From: Bin55 sp965203735
Lineage (GTDB): Bacteria; Pseudomonadota; Gammaproteobacteria; Pseudomonadales; Azotimanducaceae
DNA: 64,000 bases
Direction: 5' to 3'
NCBI GenBank assembly: GCA_965203735.1
Contig: OZ241909.1
Span: 1,550,001 to 1,614,000 of the forward strand
Below, piece by piece: positions 9,784 through 18,543 of the stretch. The notes under the pieces are model-generated. The model had not been told where the DNA came from. It saw only the letters and a list, made by a program, of their open reading frames with translations, and searched no databases. Every line of letters begins with the position of its first letter. The stretch's first letter is position 1. The position numbers were made by a program, and so were the translations under genes.

Positions 9784-10260
9784 ATGCAAACCAAGGACTA
9801 CGCTGCAGACTCTCTTGGGTACGATCCAAAACCCGAAGTCTCGACTTGGAAAGGTACGCCGATTCCTCCTGTCGAGAATCCTATCCCCGCAACTCCTGAA
9901 TTGGAACGAATCGCGAAGTACATGTGGTGGAATGGTGATCCTTGGACGATTTTGCGAAATAGAAGGAAATTTCTAGCCCACTCCATGGACTGGGCTACTG
10001 ACGATGACTTTCATTTTTTGTGGGAAAAGTTCCCTCGAGACGAATGGGTCGCTGTACTCCAGTCACTTCGTCCAGGAGAAGTGTCGTCAAGATCGTATCT
10101 TCTTTGTATGTTGGTTTCGGGGCTGTTACCTCCGGGATCACCGATACCTAGCGAGTGGCGCGAAGTCCGTCACATCAAGGATAAGGTGTACGAACATCGA
10201 AGACCACTTTGGGAAGTGAGAGACGCGTTGGCGGCAGCAAAACTGAAACGAAAGAGATGA
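9784..10260 (+). CDS. Partner protein (putative antitoxin) of the AbiEii-type nucleotidyltransferase
   Basis: A 158-residue protein whose stop overlaps the next start (ATGA), the arrangement of translationally coupled toxin-antitoxin pairs. It carries a Trp-rich core, KYMWWNGDPWTILRNRRKFL, followed by a helical segment. It does not look like the winged-helix AbiEi antitoxin. It resembles a short partner protein I associate with stand-alone AbiEii-like nucleotidyltransferases, hence the inferred antitoxin role; no direct functional evidence is in the sequence. The C-terminus is basic (AKLKRKR). An in-frame TTG at 9766 would add six residues, but the ATG at 9784 is preferred because a candidate promoter places the transcript start there. 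Confidence 0.6.
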   Translation: MQTKDYAADSLGYDPKPEVSTWKGTPIPPVENPIPATPELERIAKYMWWNGDPWTILRNRRKFLAHSMDWATDDDFHFLWEKFPRDEWVAVLQSLRPGEVSSRSYLLCMLVSGLLPPGSPIPSEWREVRHIKDKVYEHRRPLWEVRDALAAAKLKRKR

Positions 10261-10904
10261 GCCCCCTCCTACCCATTCATACGTCGTTTATGGACGAGGA
10301 TATGTTGGATCTTTATCGACGAATGGACCCAAGGGACCTTGAAGGCTATAGACTCTTAGACGGCACGGCACTGGCAATGTACATCAACCATCGTGCCTCT
10401 ACAGACTTTGACTTTTTTTGTGAAGGAATAGTCCTCAGATTCGAGTTGGAACAATTCGAGTGGCTATCTAACGCGTCCTTTGTCGGAGAAGAAGGAATGG
10501 TGGATGTGATCGTTCAATCTTCCAACCGCGACGTGGTGCTCAACTTTGTCGACTCAAGCAAGTTTAGTGATCTCGTGCCTTCATATCCGGCAAATTTAAC
10601 CCCAAGTGGAGTTCCAGTCGCCCATACAGTCGACATTCTTGCTAGCAAAATCTCTGCACTAGCAAGTCGACGTGAGATACGTGACTTTCTCGACGTTGCT
10701 GCTGCGGCAGACGACCTTCAAGAGTGTTTGCTCGAAGCATCCAATCTCTATGTAAACAGTCCTCTTACACGCGAACGTACACTTGCTGATCTCGCTCGAA
10801 CTCTAAAGAGTTACCCCTTGGAGGTTGAGCTCGAATTGGCAGAAGATGTCCTAAAGAGAATCGACATGTTGGCAGCGAAATTGTTTGATTTGACTAGTGA
10901 ATAG
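10257..10904 (+). CDS. AbiEii/AbiGii-type nucleotidyltransferase (putative toxin)
   Basis: The 215-residue protein matches the AbiEii (DUF1814) nucleotidyltransferase fold. It has a nucleotide-binding strand LLDGTALAM (33-41), an HR pair at 45-46, the metal-binding DFDF at 50-53 and the lysine-containing DILASKISAL (126-135) followed by RDFLDVAA. The family commonly has Gly-Gly before Ser/Thr where this protein has Asp35-Gly36-Thr37, a substitution in the core motif. AbiEii proteins are type IV toxins, and some relatives transfer nucleotides to tRNA acceptor ends, often acting in phage defence. The start ATG at 10257 overlaps the stop of the upstream gene; a longer frame opening at 10209 lies inside that gene and is not credible. 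The flanks show no mobile-element genes. Confidence 0.75.
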   Translation: MSPLLPIHTSFMDEDMLDLYRRMDPRDLEGYRLLDGTALAMYINHRASTDFDFFCEGIVLRFELEQFEWLSNASFVGEEGMVDVIVQSSNRDVVLNFVDSSKFSDLVPSYPANLTPSGVPVAHTVDILASKISALASRREIRDFLDVAAAADDLQECLLEASNLYVNSPLTRERTLADLARTLKSYPLEVELELAEDVLKRIDMLAAKLFDLTSE

Positions 10905-11037
10905 AGCAACTTCAATGCTCAGCGCAAGAACAATAGAAACAACTTCTGAATTTCCATCTGTCCGCTAGAATCATGCCAATTCGGGACGGACTCTCCATCC
11001 TGACCATTCGAATTCTTACTCAGCCTGTGGATTCGCT

Positions 11038-13932
11038 ATGAGTACGACTCTTGATCGATTCTTGATGCTCATTGCACTTACTGGAGCACTTCTATTCCCA
11101 TGTGTTGTACTCGCCAGTAACAATGTAGATGGAACCCTTCTAGGCGAAGTTACATCGAGTAACAAAGCAGTAGAAGGTGCGGTCGTCTCCGCTCAAAATC
11201 TGGATACAAGCCAAAGTCGAACTACGACCACTTCAACAACAGGATCCTATAGTTTTTCGCACTTGGTTCCCGGAAAGTACGAGATAACTGTAAGAGCAGA
11301 CGATTACAAGAGTGTTTCTCGTGAGACAACCGTATACGCTGGGCAGGGCACATCAATCCACTTCAATCTGGAAGCTGGCAAAATGGAAGAGATGGTGGTC
11401 ACAGGTGCACGAGAACTACCCGTTGACTCTTCATCGGTTGAGAAATCGACCTTGTTAACGGCTACGCAGGTCGAATTGCTCCCTGTGTCTCGCAATATTG
11501 AGTCAGTCGCTTTGCTCACTCCGGGCACATTGTCCGGTGACGCAGCGTTCGGCAACCTAGTGTCTTTCAGTGGATCTTCAGTCGCCGAAAACGTCTACTA
11601 CATCAACGGTATGAACGTCACGGATTTTCGAAGAGGATTGGGAGGCAGCTCTGTTCCCTTTGAGTTCTACGATCAATTCCAGTTCAAGTCAGGAGGATTC
11701 AGCGCAGAGTATGGTCGTTCAACCGGCGGTGTCTTGAGTGGCGTAACGCGACGCGGCAAGAACAGTTGGAACGTGAGAACTGGGTATATCACGGCTCCAG
11801 AATTTCTGCGTAGCTATAACCCCGACATCCCACATCCGAATAGAGATGGACAATATGTTTCGTATTCTAGTCGTGATAGGTCCTTCGCCAGCCAATATTT
11901 TCTTTCTGCAGGCGGTCCGTTAGTTGCCGATCGACTTTACTTTCACGGAATCTTTTTGGGTCGTGATCACAGGTCGGATGACTATTCTGAAAGTAATCGA
12001 CTATACAAGTCGGAGAGTAGGGATCCGTTTTGGGGTGGCAAGCTTGATTGGTTAATCGGTGATCGTCACCGCATTGAAATGACGGCATTCTCCGATAAGA
12101 CAACCGGTACACGAGCCACTTACAGCTGGGACAGGTCGGCGAGTTTGGTAGGAGAACAGTTAGGAGAGAACGCCACGAATCGTGGTGGAGAGAACTATAT
12201 CGTCAATTATGTGGGACGAATTGGAAGCAACTTTACGATCTCAGCATTAGGCGGCCAAAATCGATACGATCGAACAAATCAATCTTCCCAAGACAGCATT
12301 TGTCCAGCTGCAATCGACTCTCGCGGCGGTCAAACTATCGCGATCGGGTGTTGGACTAACCTTACTTCAGGTTCGAGCCTTGATACTCGCGAGCTTTATA
12401 GGACGGACTTTGAACTTGCCTATGGGTACAGTCACCTAATTCGTTTCGGCTTAGACCACGAAACCAACACTTCTGAAGACTCGCGTCAATACTCGGGACC
12501 CGACGGGGGAGAGTACTTTCGGTACTACACGGTCAGTCCAGGTGCACCTCTAAACAATGGTGGGATCGTACCCAATGGTGTAACCACATTGGTACGTCAT
12601 CGGTTCTACAGAAGAGGTGGAAGTTTCAGGACCACGGCCCGTGCTTGGTATATCGAAGACCTGTGGACTGTTACAAGTTCGATTACCGCTCGCATTGGAC
12701 TACGAAACGAAGGGTTTGTTAACAGAAATGGCAATGGCGATACGTTTATCCAAATGGAGAATCAATGGGCACCACGCTTGGGTGTTGCATGGGATGTCCA
12801 GGGAATTGGAACATCGAGACTTTTCATAAATGTCGGGCGTTATCACCTTCCTATAGCAAACAATACCAACGTTCGATTGGCCGGAGGCGAACTGTTCACT
12901 CAGGATTGGTATACGTTAGGAAGTGCTATTGCTGAAGACGGAAGTGTGACTTTGGGGCAAAAGATCGGACCCACGACGGTATATGGCGACGGAACTGTGC
13001 CCCCCGCCGATCAGGTACTCGACACAACTGTGAAACCTATGTATCAGGACGAATTCATCATCGGATATGAGTCTGAACTTAGAGGGAGCTACCGAGGTAG
13101 CCTGACCTACACCCACCGAGTACTTGGTCGAGCCATTGAGGACATCACGATTGACGAAGCAGTTGGCTTGCCTGGAGAATTTCACTACATCCTTACAAAT
13201 CCAGGGACCAGTGTGAGGACCCGATACGACGTTGATAAGGATGGCGAAGCCGAATTGATCGAACTGAGTGCCGAAGAACTTGGTTACCCAAAACCCGTTC
13301 GCAAGTATCACAGTTTGACGTTCGCACTGAAACGGAGCTGGAGTAACGGGTCATATCTGGACGCGACCTATACGTGGTCACACAGCTACGGAAACTACGA
13401 AGGACTGGTCCGTTCCGACAACGGTCAGACGGATGCCGGGATTACGACACTGTTTGATTTTGCCGGCTTGATGGAGGGAGCCTATGGAGACTTGCCCAAT
13501 GACCGGCGACACTCAGTCAAGCTGTTTGGAGTGCTCAGATTTCTTCAGTCGTGGCAAACCAGTTTGTCCGCGTCCTACGTACATGGGCGGCCACAGAACG
13601 CTTTCGGCGTACATCCTTCCAATCCATATGCAGCCGCATATGGAGCGGAATCTTTCTACCGGCAAGGCACTTTGACCCCACGAGGTTCTTTGGGAAGAAC
13701 TGAGGGTATCTTCAATTTCGATACGGGTCTTCAGTTCAAAAAGGAAATGTGGTCTCACACTTTGCGCCTAAAAGTGGATGTATTCAACATATTCAACACG
13801 GATGGGATTGTTGAGGTAAGAGAAGTAGCAGACCAATCGACAGGTGAGCCGTCGCCGACGTTTGGACTGCCGGCAGCATTTCAACGACCTCGCACGGTTC
13901 GCTTTTCTATCACGTACGACTTGAGCCTCTGA
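11038..13932 (+). CDS. Oar-like TonB-dependent outer-membrane receptor with carboxypeptidase-regulatory-like domain
   Basis: A 964-residue protein with a signal peptide (1-26, ending VVLAS), a carboxypeptidase-regulatory/CnaB-like beta sandwich (about 32-113), a TonB-box-like EEMVVTGA (117-124), a plug domain (about 125-245, with FYDQFQFKSGGFSAEYGRS) and a long beta barrel. This order is that of Oar-type TonB-dependent receptors, which import large ligands (peptides, glycans, siderophores) using TonB energy from the inner membrane. The last residues are TYDLSL, ending in Leu rather than the more common C-terminal Phe. The gene stands alone on the plus strand, convergent with the solenoid genes; no TonB/ExbBD genes are in the window. 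No Shine-Dalgarno sequence is obvious before the ATG. The substrate cannot be inferred. Confidence 0.85.
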   Translation: MSTTLDRFLMLIALTGALLFPCVVLASNNVDGTLLGEVTSSNKAVEGAVVSAQNLDTSQSRTTTTSTTGSYSFSHLVPGKYEITVRADDYKSVSRETTVYAGQGTSIHFNLEAGKMEEMVVTGARELPVDSSSVEKSTLLTATQVELLPVSRNIESVALLTPGTLSGDAAFGNLVSFSGSSVAENVYYINGMNVTDFRRGLGGSSVPFEFYDQFQFKSGGFSAEYGRSTGGVLSGVTRRGKNSWNVRTGYITAPEFLRSYNPDIPHPNRDGQYVSYSSRDRSFASQYFLSAGGPLVADRLYFHGIFLGRDHRSDDYSESNRLYKSESRDPFWGGKLDWLIGDRHRIEMTAFSDKTTGTRATYSWDRSASLVGEQLGENATNRGGENYIVNYVGRIGSNFTISALGGQNRYDRTNQSSQDSICPAAIDSRGGQTIAIGCWTNLTSGSSLDTRELYRTDFELAYGYSHLIRFGLDHETNTSEDSRQYSGPDGGEYFRYYTVSPGAPLNNGGIVPNGVTTLVRHRFYRRGGSFRTTARAWYIEDLWTVTSSITARIGLRNEGFVNRNGNGDTFIQMENQWAPRLGVAWDVQGIGTSRLFINVGRYHLPIANNTNVRLAGGELFTQDWYTLGSAIAEDGSVTLGQKIGPTTVYGDGTVPPADQVLDTTVKPMYQDEFIIGYESELRGSYRGSLTYTHRVLGRAIEDITIDEAVGLPGEFHYILTNPGTSVRTRYDVDKDGEAELIELSAEELGYPKPVRKYHSLTFALKRSWSNGSYLDATYTWSHSYGNYEGLVRSDNGQTDAGITTLFDFAGLMEGAYGDLPNDRRHSVKLFGVLRFLQSWQTSLSASYVHGRPQNAFGVHPSNPYAAAYGAESFYRQGTLTPRGSLGRTEGIFNFDTGLQFKKEMWSHTLRLKVDVFNIFNTDGIVEVREVADQSTGEPSPTFGLPAAFQRPRTVRFSITYDLSL

Positions 13933-14093
13933 AGACTTAGTCCTACAGAGTGTTGATAAGCAGTTTCGTGTATCTGCACGGCTAGTCGGATTCGAAATCG
14001 GGACAAGCTCCACTCTCATTGAGTGAGCCTTTGAGCGACTCGCGTATTCCGTCCTAGAGCCTTGGGCGAAAAAGAGGGAACGGTTTTAGCCAG

Positions 14094-16007
14094 TCAGCGT
14101 CTGATAGCTCGAGTAGGAGCCTCAGTTCCAATGACTACTTCACTGGGGGCATAGCTTTGGTGGAAGCGAATCGAATTTCGTGATTGCTCCAAGGCAGTCC
14201 ACTCTTGCTGGGAAAGAAACTTCTCTGCACCTTTGACTTGATCGTCCGAGAGAACTCTTCGCCACTGGTTATTGGTGATGAGCCAAAAGGCTGCATGCGA
14301 TTGGGATTCCGAACTGCTCAATTGGGCAAGAGACTCGTACAGACTCACTGGGGAGACATTCGCCCATGTTCTCAATATGGAACGTGTGTACCACGCCTTT
14401 GTCTGCTCGCTCAAGTCGCTGGCTAAACTCAAAGCCTGGTCCGTGTCACCTTCCCGCACAAACGCAGATCCGACGTATTGATATGCGGTAGTACGTGTCT
14501 GTCCGTCTCTGACTTGCTCCAGCATTGCACGAGCTCGTGCTAGATCATGCTGTGCAACCATGTTGATTACGTTGGCCTCGAGTCCAATTCTGCTCTTTCC
14601 GAGTGGCTGGTCCAATGCCGTGTCCAGTGCTAACTGAGGATTGTCACGCGCAAGCACCCCGAGCACGACATTGAGCATGTTGTATTGCGTATCCCCTAAC
14701 TGAGGGTTCGCAAGAACCCACTCGAGCGCACTCACAGAATCCTTTTGTGACCAAAGGGAAGCGATCGTGTGTGCGACTCCCATGCTTCCCCATCCTCTGT
14801 CTAATTCCGCAAACAACTCAGCAGCCTCTTCCGGTGCACCGTTGGCTATCGAAACTAGTGCGGTATTTTGCGCTTGATCCATGAGTTCGATTGGGAACCC
14901 ATCTAGATCATCCAAGACTTCTCGTGGACGGTCAGTTGCCCATCTATACACCACACTGGATTGAAGTGTCGAGCGAAGACTGAACGATTCCACAGCACTC
15001 ACAGCTTCAAACGCAACTGCAGGTTCCAAAGATGCCCAACGGGCTACAAGACTCGAGATGAGCATGTGATCTTTGTCGCTACTCATGGAGAGTGCAAAAT
15101 CGAATGCATTGTGAGCGTCTGACGCAACAAGCTGGTTCAGTATCGGTCTGAGGACCTGGTTTCTTGTTTGCCGATCAGTCAGCGAGTCACTTATCTCCTC
15201 AAGTGCGCCGATTCCATCAACTTCAAGCCACGCTTGGGCTACCTTGACGAAGAGACTCACTTGGTCCCTGTCGCTGGAGTTGTCGCTTAGCAGTGATTGC
15301 CATGCCAATTGAGGGCTATCGATTACCCTTTGTACGTTTGAGCGCGAGATCATGTCGATGGCTAATTGTTCGTTGTCGGCACTGCGCGCAATTTCTCGAC
15401 GCACAGTTTCAGATAGGTCATCTCGCGCCATGAGTATGCCCCTCAAAGATGCAGTCTTGATAGCTCCCGATAGGGATATCGCATTCGCGACTGCTTCATC
15501 TAAATCAGTTACTGCCCATTCTTCAAAGATTCTCGACACAATCGCTTCACGATCGAAACGCATTAACTCTTTCCCATGGATTAGTGCTTGTTCAGGGTTT
15601 ATGGCCGCAAACTTTCCGAATATTGTTTCCTGCGTCAATCGACGGAGACTGTCAAGTTCGATCTCATTTGATTGTTGGATAAAGCTAATCAGCGTTACTT
15701 CGTCTGCACGCGACACCAATTCGTGCAGCGCACGAGAGCGCTCGAATGGACTAGTTAGTTTTTCAATATCCCGTAGGCTACTAATTTCGTTTGGGTAGCC
15801 AGATTCGTCTCTAACGTCCCCTGTAACGGCCGTATGCGTACTCGAGCTGATTGGCGGATCAGAAGTTTCGACTGCACTTGTGTGACTACTGTTAACGGAA
15901 TTCCCATCAAAGTTGGAAGCGAATTGCAGGGCTGCCAAGGCTGCTGCACCCAACACAGCGCCTGTAGCTAAGAGGATAGGTGGGCGACGAAAGATCGGAT
16001 TTTTCAT
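14094..16007 (-). CDS. Membrane-anchored alpha-solenoid protein, copy A (unknown function)
   Basis: A 637-residue protein with a short basic N-terminus, one hydrophobic segment (about 9-28), a Ser/Thr-rich linker and then helical repeats of about 32-36 residues. The repeats recur around a Trp-Ala/Ser then Asp/Asn-Pro and Ala-Leu pattern (for example RWASLEPAVAFEAV, VLARDNPQLALDTAL). The topology suggests an N-terminal anchor with the solenoid in the periplasm. It is clearly paralogous to the next gene: KTASLRG (184-190) followed by RDDLS, and the NPQLA-DTAL segment, are shared almost unchanged. The repeats look TPR- or HEAT-like and imply protein binding rather than catalysis. No enzymatic motif is seen. 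The two copies lie 169 bp apart in the same orientation. Confidence 0.75.
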   Translation of the reverse strand: MKNPIFRRPPILLATGAVLGAAALAALQFASNFDGNSVNSSHTSAVETSDPPISSSTHTAVTGDVRDESGYPNEISSLRDIEKLTSPFERSRALHELVSRADEVTLISFIQQSNEIELDSLRRLTQETIFGKFAAINPEQALIHGKELMRFDREAIVSRIFEEWAVTDLDEAVANAISLSGAIKTASLRGILMARDDLSETVRREIARSADNEQLAIDMISRSNVQRVIDSPQLAWQSLLSDNSSDRDQVSLFVKVAQAWLEVDGIGALEEISDSLTDRQTRNQVLRPILNQLVASDAHNAFDFALSMSSDKDHMLISSLVARWASLEPAVAFEAVSAVESFSLRSTLQSSVVYRWATDRPREVLDDLDGFPIELMDQAQNTALVSIANGAPEEAAELFAELDRGWGSMGVAHTIASLWSQKDSVSALEWVLANPQLGDTQYNMLNVVLGVLARDNPQLALDTALDQPLGKSRIGLEANVINMVAQHDLARARAMLEQVRDGQTRTTAYQYVGSAFVREGDTDQALSLASDLSEQTKAWYTRSILRTWANVSPVSLYESLAQLSSSESQSHAAFWLITNNQWRRVLSDDQVKGAEKFLSQQEWTALEQSRNSIRFHQSYAPSEVVIGTEAPTRAIRR

Positions 16008-16176
16008 GGATTGGACTAGTGTTGTTTGATTTGAGGAAACGCAACTACGGTACGAGTATAGGTACTGTCAATCGTAGTCATGTACCCACAATTGGCAATC
16101 AAAACGGCTTACTTGGCAGCCGGTTTAGGAAAAGCTGACTTACTGCATGATCCCCATTTGTTGATCTGAATCGTTC

Positions 16177-18078
16177 TCAACTTCCGCGTCGAGGCGTTGG
16201 TCTTGCACTAGACGTATCTCGATTACGTGGCCAAATGACAGTTCCACGGCGGACCTGTACTCGACCTCGTTCAACAAGTTGAGCATCTTGCTCACTGAGA
16301 AAAGACTTCGCGTAGGTTACCTGTTCATCGGTCAGTCGTCTTCCCCTCCAATTTGATGCAATCAATGTCATCGCGGCGCGAGACTGCACTTCACTAGAAG
16401 GAAGTCGGTCCATCGAATCCAAGAGGTCGTCAGGGTCCATTCGCGACCATGTGTTAACAATCGACTGTAGGTACTGTGTCTTGTTAGGTTCGACAAATTC
16501 CTGAGCTAATTTCAGAGCTTGACTTACGTCTCCTTGTCGCACTAATTCGTTGCCTACGTTGCCATAGGCCGCAACTTTTGTACGACCATCACGTACTTTT
16601 GAGAGCATGTCGAGAGCTTGTTGCAAATTTGCTCGTGCGAGATAAGCAATGACTGTAGATTCAAGCCCTTCACGATTTTCGCGTACCGGTTGATTCAGTG
16701 CTGTGTCAAATGCAAGTTGGGGATTGACTTCAGCAAGCTGATACAACACTTGACTTAGAAGTTGTTGTTTCATGTTGGCAACGACTGGATCCGTCAAGAC
16801 CCAATTCAGGACGGCATGAATGTCCTCGTTCGCCCAGATCGATGTTAGATTCCACGCGATGTTTGATCTTGCTCGGTTGTCTTCCACGTTCGAAAGAAGC
16901 TGAGATGCCTCGACCGGATCGTTTCTTGCGATGGAAATGATTGCTCCTTCTTGAGCCATTCTCTGTACGTTGTCAGGAAGTTCCTTCAATCTTTCTAGTA
17001 CTACATGGGGATCGTCGTTGGCCCAGTCTCGAACAACCGTTTCCAGCAATCTCTGCTTAAGTTCTCCCGAGTCAAGTGTTGAAACTGCCGCAAAAGCACG
17101 TTCGGGATCGACAGCTACCCAAGCTTGAGCAACTATGTTTGCAATTGACCAACGACCGCCTTGATCATTGACCACTGCTTTATCAAATGCACTTTCCAAT
17201 TCCTCATGAGACATACGGTGGATGGTCGAACCTAAAACGATGTGACGGGTCGTCCAATCACTAAGGGAATCTTGCATGGATAGTAGTGCTCCAAACCCCC
17301 CTTCTTCATACCAGGCTTGGGCGGTCTCGACAAGCATGACAACTTGCGCCATGTCCTGTTGGTCATCATTTACCAAGATGTCCCAGGTCGCTTTCGGATC
17401 GCCACTGACCTCGGAAATTTGAGATTGGGCGATCATGTCAAGTACATACTGCTCGTTACCAAGCTGCCGCGCGATTCCCCTACGCAGATCATCGGAAAGG
17501 TCGTCACGAGTCTGCATGATTCCTCGAAGGGCTGCCGTCTTCTTGGACTCATCCAATTTGGCAGCACCCGCTATAGCTACGTCCAAATTGTTTTGTGACC
17601 ACTCTGCGAATATGGCCGTCGTCAGGGGGGCATGCCGGTGTGTTGGAAGGTTCTCAACACTTGCTAGCGCTTTGTTGGGGTCTATTGAGGCAAGACGCTG
17701 AAATACTGCATGTTGGGCAGTGTGTTGAAGGCTTGCGGGCGAAATTTCTGTCGACTGTTCTATCAATTTCGCCACTTTGGATTCGTTTGCGCCTTGCAGC
17801 AATCCGTAGAGAGCTGCCTGTTGAGCAAACTTGCTTCCCACTCCCTCTAGTTCCTTGAGACTTTGTATGCCTGCGAGAGTCGTAATGTCGGGGGATGGGG
17901 TTGTTGCAGCCGTACTGGACGGTGCACCAAGTGGTGATGCGACTGCTGTCTCATCTGGAGCTTCGGTTTGAATTGAGGGAAGTCCAAATACCAGCAATCC
18001 CCCTACGATAACCACGGCGCCTAAAGTGCTGCAGGCAAGAACAACTGTAGTGCGTCCAAATTTCTTGTTTGTTTTCAT
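16177..18078 (-). CDS. Membrane-anchored alpha-solenoid protein, copy B (unknown function)
   Basis: This is the tandem paralogue of the preceding gene, 633 residues from the ATG at 18078. That start is chosen because it gives an N-terminus (MKTNKKFG) matching copy A (MKNPIFRR) just before the membrane segment (about 11-31). An ATG one codon upstream and a GTG at 18114 are alternatives. After a Pro/Ser/Thr-rich linker come helical repeats with the same Trp and Asp-Pro signature (NIVAQAWVAVDPERAFAAV, VVRDWANDDPHVVLERL) and KTAALRG at 180-186. The C-terminus is basic and Arg/Pro-rich, unlike the end of copy A. It is probably a periplasmic scaffold or interaction protein; the function is unknown. 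It would be the first gene if the pair is an operon. Confidence 0.75.
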   Translation of the reverse strand: MKTNKKFGRTTVVLACSTLGAVVIVGGLLVFGLPSIQTEAPDETAVASPLGAPSSTAATTPSPDITTLAGIQSLKELEGVGSKFAQQAALYGLLQGANESKVAKLIEQSTEISPASLQHTAQHAVFQRLASIDPNKALASVENLPTHRHAPLTTAIFAEWSQNNLDVAIAGAAKLDESKKTAALRGIMQTRDDLSDDLRRGIARQLGNEQYVLDMIAQSQISEVSGDPKATWDILVNDDQQDMAQVVMLVETAQAWYEEGGFGALLSMQDSLSDWTTRHIVLGSTIHRMSHEELESAFDKAVVNDQGGRWSIANIVAQAWVAVDPERAFAAVSTLDSGELKQRLLETVVRDWANDDPHVVLERLKELPDNVQRMAQEGAIISIARNDPVEASQLLSNVEDNRARSNIAWNLTSIWANEDIHAVLNWVLTDPVVANMKQQLLSQVLYQLAEVNPQLAFDTALNQPVRENREGLESTVIAYLARANLQQALDMLSKVRDGRTKVAAYGNVGNELVRQGDVSQALKLAQEFVEPNKTQYLQSIVNTWSRMDPDDLLDSMDRLPSSEVQSRAAMTLIASNWRGRRLTDEQVTYAKSFLSEQDAQLVERGRVQVRRGTVIWPRNRDTSSARPTPRRGS

Positions 18079-18543
18079 CATGGGCAAAATTCTCGCTATT
18101 GGGCTTGGTGTCACTACACCATTGACTTCACAGACCAGTTCTTGGTTGCTCTATTGGCGCTTGTTGCAGAAAGCTTTCGACGCTTCAACTTTCAACGCAC
18201 TGATTCTAAACGAGACTCTTGAGACCTAACGGACAAGCTCCACAAGGTTCTCAACTCTCATCAGTTTCTACGAAGTCACATAAGTTTCCCGTCGATTGGA
18301 TTCGTAAACCCTCATCGTAGAACCATATTTGCAGTGCACCGCTTGGTGTGAAGAGCTCATCTACCTTGCCCAGTGACACGCGACGACTCCTCTGGCACCA
18401 AGGACTGAAGTTGCTATGGTGCGAATTCTCCCCAAATTGGTGCTCGGAATAGAGAAAAATCTGGTCTACAAGTGTCGGAATTACCATAATGATTGCAACC
18501 ACCGTTCGATTTCGGTCCCAAGACAAAGCACCAAGCTAAGCCC
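18079..18543. other. Gene-poor 465-bp divergent intergenic region
   Basis: This stretch separates the divergent solenoid pair and PhyH gene and should hold promoters for both. I could not find a convincing -35/-10 pair with correct spacing on either strand, nor a terminator or clear inverted repeat. One 91-codon minus-strand reading frame (18251-18526) occupies most of it and is listed separately with low confidence. Confidence 0.5.
18251..18526 (-). CDS. Doubtful small orphan ORF (91 aa)
   Basis: The frame opens with TTG at 18526; an internal ATG at codon 14 is possible. It encodes a hydrophobic N-terminal stretch (VVAIIMVIPTLVDQIF) followed by a polar region with no domain I recognise. No Shine-Dalgarno sequence is apparent. 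It fills a gap that would otherwise be unusually long for this compact genome, and its 3' part (SGALQIWFYDEGLRIQS) has the alternating pattern of a beta-rich protein, which is the only reason to list it. It could be a real lineage-specific membrane protein, a gene remnant, or chance. Confidence 0.25.
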   Translation of the reverse strand: MSWDRNRTVVAIIMVIPTLVDQIFLYSEHQFGENSHHSNFSPWCQRSRRVSLGKVDELFTPSGALQIWFYDEGLRIQSTGNLCDFVETDES

